Shown here: positions 58,926 through 64,000 of the stretch, in pieces | Layout of the letters: every line of letters starts with the position of its first letter | Position numbering within the stretch: the stretch's first letter is position 1 | Origin: Punica granatum | Taxonomy: Eukaryota; Streptophyta; Magnoliopsida; Myrtales; Lythraceae | Reading direction: 5' to 3' | Assembly: GCF_007655135.1 (NCBI RefSeq) | Contig: NC_045133.1 | Span: 21,115,845 to 21,179,844, forward strand | Length of the DNA stretch: 64,000 nucleotides | Position numbers and translations under genes: made by a program | Notes under the pieces: generated by a model | Told to the model about the DNA's origin: nothing | What the model saw: only the letters and a program-made list of their open reading frames with translations | Databases searched by the model: none

Positions 58926-60260
58926 TGAATATTCATGAGTTCAAATGTGATACATCTTTTCCGGTTCAATACTTTTCAGTAAAACTATTTTTCGTTGGAC
59001 CATTCTCTGATTGCTCTTGGATGGAGCACACTAAACGATTAAGCAAATGAAAGAGCTCCATTGTCATTGATTCAATATTTATACATTTTATAATATGTTA
59101 TTATGTCATTGGACGTCCACCCTTTAGTTATTGGCAGCTGATATTCATGCAGTTCATGAGCGGCGCCAATTTAGTATATTTACTAAAAGCGTTTTCGTAA
59201 AAAAAAAAAAGTGCATATATACCTACTTAATAAATGAGCTTATCATTTCAGTAAAGAAGCATTAAAGTAATTAAGTTCAAGACAAAGACATAAATAATCT
59301 CATCTAGATCAATCAGTCAATGCCTATCAAATATTTCATTTACACATAGAATGTGTCCATCATCTCATATTATGAATACTTAAGTAAATTTTAAAAGATA
59401 GCTGTATTACTTCTCTTACTACATAAGATAGGGAAGGTAGCCATAATCGCATTTTTAGAGAACATGTATTAGATGAAAGTCCATGAAGAAGTGGAGATGA
59501 TTGTAACTAGCCCCTAGAAAGGTAAAACTTATTCTTACGACTTTTAAATTTATAAACATACGACATATAGAGAAAGAGTTTGAATTTGTATGTCATTAGA
59601 TATAAAGGGCTATGCGTGCGCCTATCTACTAGTACAGTTAAAATGCGGCAGCTTCACCAAACACATCTTGCTCTTATTACTACTTTTTCATATTTAAAAA
59701 AGAAAAAAAATGAAAATATAGTATTATTCAAAATTTCAATTATGAAATCAATGCTTCACAAAGAAAAAAAAACAGAAGAGGAATTTATGAATAGGGATGC
59801 ATTATATATTATCTATAGTGTACTGGAAGCCTTAAAAGTACGTGATAATATTTCTTTGCCTTATAATGCATGTTTGAGATAACAATTCAATGCATATGGT
59901 ATCGTTTAGTATGAATTATACGAGCAATGGAACTGAACGAGTCCAGAAAAAGAGAAATTAGTTTAAAATCAAGAGTCTTTGTCACCTACAAATGCGCCAT
60001 CGGTTTAAGATAATTTCTCCTGCGTAAACACCCTCCGGCAGGTTATGAGCAATCGATGACAACTCCATCAATCAATGAGATATTTTCTCGGGTTCTTTAT
60101 CCAAAAAAGTAAAATATCAATCCACGATTGGAATTTTTTATCGTAACAATCGCAATCCTTAGAACATATTTGATACGAAAGAATAGAATGCGAGATAGCA
60201 ATAAATAAAATGTTTCCAATTTTCATTGCCCTAAATACAAGCAATCGCATGATCTAGGGT
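58926..60260. other. Intergenic, no supported gene
   Basis: AT-rich. The 100-aa plus frame at 59580-59882 is lysine-rich low-complexity translation without a domain. Confidence 0.4.
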
Positions 60261-60269
60261 TCTGATACA

Positions 60270-60520
60270 TCAATGGGGATGGCCCACATGGGCCCCCCCC
60301 GGAAACAGTAGCAGCAAAACGTGGAAATGGAGATGGTCCCCACCTGACCACAAAGTTTCTCTGGTTGAGAACAGTTTTCCAGTTAACTCATCGAAGGCGG
60401 GGCCCACGAGGCTTCGTCGACACATGTCGTTATAAAGCGACCACGTTTTTGTAGACACTGATGTCGCCAGGGGGTCCGGTCTCATTATCAGACACAGACA
60501 GCGTCGGCAGTGGAGAAAGA
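60270..60520. other. GC-richer island with GGCCCA motifs, no gene attached
   Basis: About 250 bases of balanced composition in AT-rich surroundings. It carries GGCCCACATGGGCCCC (a pair of TGGGCC site-II type motifs in opposite orientation), another GGGGCCCAC near 60400, and a CGACCACGTT element. This looks like promoter sequence, but no coding exon follows on either strand. Confidence 0.35.
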
Positions 60521-60537
60521 TTAATTAAAATATTCCT

Positions 60538-60728
60538 TTAATTAATGTGGATTGATTAAAGTGTTTTGCGCTTATTTTTTTTAAATAAGATTTCAATTTC
60601 AAGTCTTGTAAATAAAAAAAGTTCACGCTGTAAGAATTTTATCATTTAGTTGGCCGATCCGACTCTACTAAATTAGTTAGGACCTATTGAATTTTCAGAT
60701 ATTATGGTTTTAAAAAAATCCTTTATAT
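60538..60728 (+). mobile_element. SINE, common family of this window
   Basis: 'atgtggattgattaaagtg', 'agatttcaatttcaagtctt', 'gtaagaattttatcattta', 'gccgatccgactctactaaa' and 'acctattgaattttcagat' appear in family order, ending in a short A-rich run. Confidence 0.6.
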
Positions 60729-62330
60729 AAAAAAGAAAACTTTTTACCCTTTCTTTTCTTTGATAAATTATTATATTCAATATCTTAATAATAAAAAATA
60801 ATTACTATTCGTTAATCGAGATTTGCATAATCAGAGAGCTGTGGCTGTCTGTCACAGTACATATTGTTTGTTTACTGTCCTTACCATGAGCAAATAACCA
60901 CAAAAAAAAAACCCTAGTATCCATTATTTACTATCACCCAAAAAAATTCAATTATTTACTTTAGCGAAAAGCACCGCAAAAAATAAAATTATTCAGTTGT
61001 GCAGTGTTTACTTTTTATTAGACAATCTGTGGGGTCTGTGGGATCGGATTTATTTGTGTCTTGGACTTACCGAGACCCAATGAATTAGCCGAACGCAATC
61101 CGGACATGGCCGTTATATAATTGGGAATAATCAAACCTACGGAGAAGAGAAAGCATCGTACTAAATAGTAAATAGAAATCCGGAACCAAAAGAAATATGG
61201 TCCAGAAAAAATATTGTCATTATTATACTTGTAAAATTACCAGATTGCCCCCAACGCCAAGGCTCCTCTCTCCGTTATCTCGGACTCCGGTCCCACCAGC
61301 CCGTGCAGTTCATATTGTTTTTCCTCTTTTTTTTTTCTTCTTATCATCAGAAAGATGATAAAATTAATCCCTTCAATATAATTGTGTACTTTTTTATCGA
61401 TAAATTGTATAGTTCGTGTTGAATAATGTTTTTGACTTTTCCACTAATCACCTAATGCGTGTATATACAAATATCCGGATTAGTTTATAAACTAGTAGGT
61501 AATCATCCCCTTTCCGATTGGGTTAGTATAAATTGATTGATTGCTCGGTACTAATTCTTATCTATACATACGATCCTTCCTCTTGTCACACTATTCAGAA
61601 GTTGAATAAATAACAGATTATTCTCGAGAATTTCCATAATACCATCGAGAAAACTATGCTTCAGCGGTTGGATCACCCCACTCTTTTCTCTCCACAGGGA
61701 AGCGAAGGAGTGTCAAATAGAAACAGTACCGCACCTTAATAGCATCATAGAATTTCCGCAAACGAGCATATACATTATTAACTCAGTAATTAATAAGGAA
61801 CCTAAACTAGCAAAAACCAGATTTTCAGGGAAATTAATGAAAATTTGGATGTTAACTAAAAAGGGGGCAAATCGATTTCTTTCAGTTCAGGAACAGTTCA
61901 ACAACTAATGCCATCAATTCCCTAAACTGGATATTACTTGACATTCAAGATCTATAATTTTCGGTCGTTAAGTTGTCCCTAATTAAGCCTCTCAAACCAA
62001 TTTGTTTAAATTAGCAGAGAGATGATCTCTATCAACTGTCATGTGCTCTGAAAGGAATAAGATGTTACAATCACATTTATTTATGTACAATTCTTAGTGA
62101 ATCTTATTTTACTAATTATGTAAGAGATAAACTGATCCTTTCGGTAAGAGAAACTTCACGAATGACATCTAGATGACATTATGAAGCAACCACTCAACAC
62201 GGTAACTTGATCCACGAATTCGACTAGGGATGATAGTGTAGCAACCAAGTTGGGGCGTGATGAGTTATGACACCATGCATGAGAGCTGACTCTTCAAGTA
62301 CTTGGCCCGAGTTGGGGACATATGGTGTAT
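60729..62330. other. Intergenic, no supported gene
   Basis: AT-rich non-coding DNA with a small C-rich patch at 61245-61315. Confidence 0.4.
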
Positions 62331-62333
62331 TTA

Positions 62334-62637
62334 ATTTTAGAGTTAAATAGAGTTGAGTTTTAATTTTAATTGAGTTGTAATGATTGAGTTGTTGAATTAT
62401 GAGAAAAAAAATGAAAATATAATGAATAGTTAAGAAAAAGTAATGATTGTGCCGTTGAATTGTGAAAAAAGTAATGGATAGTTGAGAGAATTTAATATTA
62501 AAAATTAAATTAAATTATTAAAAAATTGAAGAAAAAAAGAAAAAAAATAATTGTATTGTTGATTTTTGTTGTGTAGTGAGTAAAGTTAAAGTTAAAATTA
62601 AAAATTTTAAAAATATGGTTATAAAACTAAACGGAGG
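62334..62637. mobile_element. MITE of the 'TTTGGTTT-AGAGTTAA' family
   Basis: GGTGTATTTAATTTTAGAGT on the left, the inverse of CCTCCGTTTAGTTTTATAAC on the right, with internal 'gttgaattatgagaaaaa' (partly repeated) and 'ttgttgtgtagtgag'. It is closest to the copy at 55564. Confidence 0.65.
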
Positions 62638-64000
62638 TTTAGCTCTTCCAATTTTAGCATGCCCGTACTTTTCTTTGATGTGGAGACGATGGAAAACGAT
62701 GTTGTGTAGAGCCTTTAATTAGACAATGCTTTTATTGATTATAAGGCTACACTGCCTCATTATTGTATTAATTAATTTAAAACTCATTAAGTCAGGCTTC
62801 GGACTTGTAATTTACCTGTAAGACGAATATGAATTCTTTCTTTTCACAATTTTTAACAAAAATTTGTACGTTGACAACCGATGAATACTATTTTTGACCT
62901 AATTATCCAATATTATTGTGCATTATATGAACCAATATTCCAAAGAGAAGGCAACATATATAATATTATATATGTGTGTGTATATATTTTCAAATGAACT
63001 ACATAAGAAGACAACTTGGGTAAAAGGAACAAATGAACGACCAGATTTGATAGCACTTCAATCAGATGTCGTACTGATAACAAGACTTTATTAATTAATT
63101 ATAACAAACATGAATTAAAAAGCTCTTTGGTGATTAAGTTAATCTTTTTATCCATAAAATATATAAAAAAAATTTGCGGGATAATTAGTATTGAAATACG
63201 TGTGTTTTTTCAGTTTACATATATAAAAGTTGCAACATGGCATATATCTCCCGCACAACCCTTCTAAAATTTCCCATAATTTTGTGCCTCGATTAGGCAC
63301 CGTGTCCTTTTCTCTATAAATATTAAGTTGTTTTAAGCTTTGATATTAATCAGGCTCAAACGTATTTAAATCTCTCGTAAGCCTGTACACGACTATAAAT
63401 TTTACGATTGCTCCATTTTTCATGAGCTTTGATACCATTTGAACCCAAAGACTTCGAGCATAGAGGATTGAATCGATTTGTAAATAAATTAATTGATTAG
63501 TAAATAATAGTTTCTCGGCCTAATGCATTTCATCATCTAGGAAAGACAAACAAAAGCTTTGATTACGAATCTGATTGAAGATCATTAGGATGTTAGGTGG
63601 GGTATTTACGTAGTTAAGGATAATATATAATCTTAAATTATTGTCTAATTGAAGATTTCAATGATTAATGGCTTTATCTGAATAAATAAATTGGCCACTG
63701 GAGATTTCATTATCGGTCGACACATTGTCAAACTTATCGATCGATGATTTAATTTTAATTTTCCAATAAACAAAAGGTGTCGAGGGTTTGCGCAATCGAA
63801 TGTTTATTGTACTCATTTGGTGGATCAATATAATATTCTTTTTAACATGTTCTTTTTTAAAGAGCAAATGTGCTGCATGCACAATGACCCAATTATTTCT
63901 CAAATACTTTGACCCCAAAACTCATTTCCAGCAGAAAAAAATATGATGTAACTTTTTATTCTAGGTAAGTAATGAGAAATTGTACTGGAGTGATGAGACC
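62638..64000. other. Intergenic to the window end, no supported gene
   Basis: AT-rich non-coding sequence. The 86-aa minus frame at 63918-63658 shows no recognisable motif. Confidence 0.4.

Noticed and set aside
1..64000. tRNA genes, rRNA genes, CRISPR arrays, bacterial operons or viral replication modules.
   Set aside because: None seen. The tRNA-like signals lack complete cloverleaf arms and are followed by SINE bodies.

Overview
The window looks like nuclear DNA of a eudicot plant. It is AT-rich, its genes carry GT-AG introns, and the recognisable proteins are plant-specific forms: a plant ATP sulfurylase, a SAUR and a filament-like plant protein. The repeats are typical of dicot intergenic space: Ty1/copia, a Tat-type LTR, CACTA, hAT-like MITEs, tRNA-derived SINEs and LINE remnants. 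I cannot name the species.

Only three host genes are well supported. (1) An ATP sulfurylase on the + strand at 5765-8437: five coding exons, 481 aa, closest to Arabidopsis APS2. A second in-frame Met sits at codon 55, and a short upstream ORF overlaps the first start but ends before the second. (2) An intronless SAUR on the + strand at 22426-22743: 105 aa, with a TATA box, a TGTCTC-type auxin element and a weak upstream ORF that runs into the coding sequence. (3) A filament-like plant protein (FPP) on the - strand at 40892-36713: five coding exons, 1059 aa, and a 5'-leader intron of about 1.45 kb. The three genes have unrelated jobs (sulfate activation, auxin-driven growth, coiled-coil scaffold) and do not form a cluster.

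Layout: 1-5.3 kb is decayed retroelement sequence, a SINE, a 41-bp triplicate and a hAT-like MITE. 5.3-8.6 kb is the APS2 locus. 8.65-10.4 kb holds two oppositely oriented LINE pieces just downstream of it. 10.4-22 kb is intergenic with SINEs, foldback MITEs, long C and G tracts, tandem duplications and a 933-bp CACTA element. 22.1-23 kb is the SAUR locus. 26.67-29.63 kb is an internally deleted copia element with both LTRs and a 5-bp target duplication. 29.75-33.28 kb is a 3.5-kb solo LTR of Tat/Ogre type, also with a perfect 5-bp duplication. 36.5-42.6 kb is the FPP locus. 43.3-64 kb contains no confident host gene and is AT-rich repeat space: MITEs, Helitron-like motifs, a 1.3-kb giant foldback, a 1.3-kb long-TIR element and a 5'-truncated LINE with target duplication.

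Nothing here looks like a new multi-gene system. The most interesting leads are the start-codon arrangement of APS2, several insertions whose boundaries can be read to the base, and the large inverted-repeat elements.
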